This document shows positions 6,622 to 7,311 of a stretch of DNA of 7,311 nucleotides, piece after piece. The notes beneath the pieces were generated by a model, which saw only the letters and a list, made by a program, of their open reading frames with translations, had not been told where the DNA came from and did not search any database. A program made the translations under genes and the position numbers. Source of the stretch: Chloroflexota bacterium (lineage in GTDB: Bacteria > Chloroflexota > Anaerolineae > Aggregatilineales > Phototrophicaceae); the NCBI GenBank assembly GCA_010092805.1, contig JAADYY010000165.1, positions 1-7,311 of the forward strand, given 5' to 3'. Positions within the stretch are counted from its first letter, which is position 1. Every line of letters begins with the position of its first letter.

Positions 6622-7311
6622 CTACTCGCACTCGGCTTGGATGGCTTCCCAGTCGATTTCGGGCAACGCAGGATCGGGGTAGAAAAGATCTGCATTGACC
6701 GCATAGGCAATCCGCGGGCGAATGTCGAAGGTTTCTGGAGTCTCGATGCCGCAGGCCAACTGAACAGCGAACTGCGTCCCGAACCAGCCCCAATCGGCGA
6801 AACCGTGCGTGGTTTCAGCGATCAAACGGCCCTCACGAATGCGCTCGGTCGACTCAGGGGTGTTGTCGTTGGTGAACACCGCGACCAGCGCGTCGCCGAC
6901 AGCGGCACCGGTTTCGGCAGTTTCCAGACGCTCAACGGCTTCAGCCGCCAGCATCGCACCCATCCCCATTTCGTTGGAGGCTGCCCAGATGAAGTCGAGA
7001 TTTTCGGGGTTGGCCTGGAGAATATCTTCCGCGCAGTTGACGCCGCGCTCGCGGTTCCAGTCGGCGGCGCACGGCTCGCCCACAATTTCAACACCCGGAT
7101 ATGCGTCCATCACAGCGTTGAAACCATTCAGACGCGCGGTCGAGAAGAACCCGCCCGCGATGCCCTCAATGATCGAACCACGTGCTTCAATCGCGGCGGC
7201 TTCCTCTTCGCTCAGTTCACCGTAGAGTTCTTCCCAGAACGCGAGATCGAGGAATTGGTCTTCTTCCAACTCCAGCATTTCGCCTTCGCCCAGCACGCCA
7301 GGGCCGCCGAA
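6622..7311 (-). CDS. Sugar ABC transporter substrate-binding protein, N-terminus outside window
   Basis: The visible part is 229 residues ending in TAG; the frame stays open through the right edge, so the signal peptide and most of the first lobe are missing. It resembles type I periplasmic sugar-binding proteins (Peripla_BP_4-like). The evidence is a GFFSTARLNGF segment, then YPGVEIVGEPCAADWNRERG, then a helix leading to LDFIWAASNEMGMGAMLAAEA, the usual hinge and ligand-lobe pattern. The C-terminal lobe continues through AVFTNDNT and FADWGWFGTQFAVQLACG. Binding-protein membership is also supported by the CUT2 ATPase and permease downstream. Residues 9-42 of the visible part are strikingly acidic (14 Asp/Glu, no Lys, Arg or His) and look like an insertion. 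Four cysteines are visible, two of them 12 residues apart. A GTG at 7296 is an internal Val codon, not a start. The ligand is unknown. Confidence 0.88.
   Translation of the reverse strand, partial: FGGPGVLGEGEMLELEEDQFLDLAFWEELYGELSEEEAAAIEARGSIIEGIAGGFFSTARLNGFNAVMDAYPGVEIVGEPCAADWNRERGVNCAEDILQANPENLDFIWAASNEMGMGAMLAAEAVERLETAETGAAVGDALVAVFTNDNTPESTERIREGRLIAETTHGFADWGWFGTQFAVQLACGIETPETFDIRPRIAYAVNADLFYPDPALPEIDWEAIQAECE

Noticed and set aside
5079..6698. Long plus-strand open frame (539 codons) across the ATPase and SDR genes
   Set aside because: It is antisense to two genes with complete family motifs, crosses their intergenic gap, and its translation is low-complexity, Arg/Ser-rich and unlike any family. 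It is a frame artefact of GC-rich DNA.

Overview
The window is one long leftward (minus-strand) gene run: seven protein genes, one of them cut by the right edge, plus a non-coding left end. It reads as the transport and metabolism locus for an unidentified small organic compound, probably a sugar, polyol, sugar acid or related molecule. The DNA is bacterial: moderately GC-rich genes, Shine-Dalgarno-like sites, GTG and TTG starts, overlapping genes and a CUT2-type ABC importer. The lineage cannot be fixed from the sequence alone. The gene set would suit a free-living heterotroph such as a Chloroflexota member, but that is a weak inference.

In transcription order (right to left): (1) the C-terminal part of a periplasmic-binding-protein-like sugar substrate-binding protein (6622-7311, N-terminus outside the window); (2) a perfect 14-bp intercistronic hairpin (6573-6604); (3) a short-chain dehydrogenase/reductase (5787-6548); (4) a 112-bp gap with a consensus -35-like hexamer and an imperfect palindrome; (5) a double-domain RbsA-type ATPase (4166-5674); (6) an RbsC-type permease overlapping it by 4 bp (3087-4169); (7) a gap of about 200 bp with a terminator-like branched hairpin (3022-3074); (8) a Tm-1-like/UPF0261 protein with a TTG start (1669-2886); (9) a PEP-hydrolase-like TIM-barrel protein (833-1666) starting 2 bp after the previous stop; (10) a small single-domain cupin (383-790). 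Bases 1-382 hold no gene I can support.

Working model (inference): the binding protein, ATPase and permease import a substrate, the SDR oxidises or reduces it, and the Tm-1-like, TIM-barrel and cupin proteins carry out later steps. The Tm-1-like and TIM-barrel genes lie side by side in the same order as the two halves of the tomato antiviral protein Tm-1. Here they sit next to a nutrient importer, which points to a metabolic ancestral role for this poorly understood pair. This is the most interesting aspect of the window.

The intergenic structures suggest graded expression: a hairpin after the binding-protein gene, a possible internal promoter/operator before the ATPase, and a partial terminator between importer and catabolic genes.
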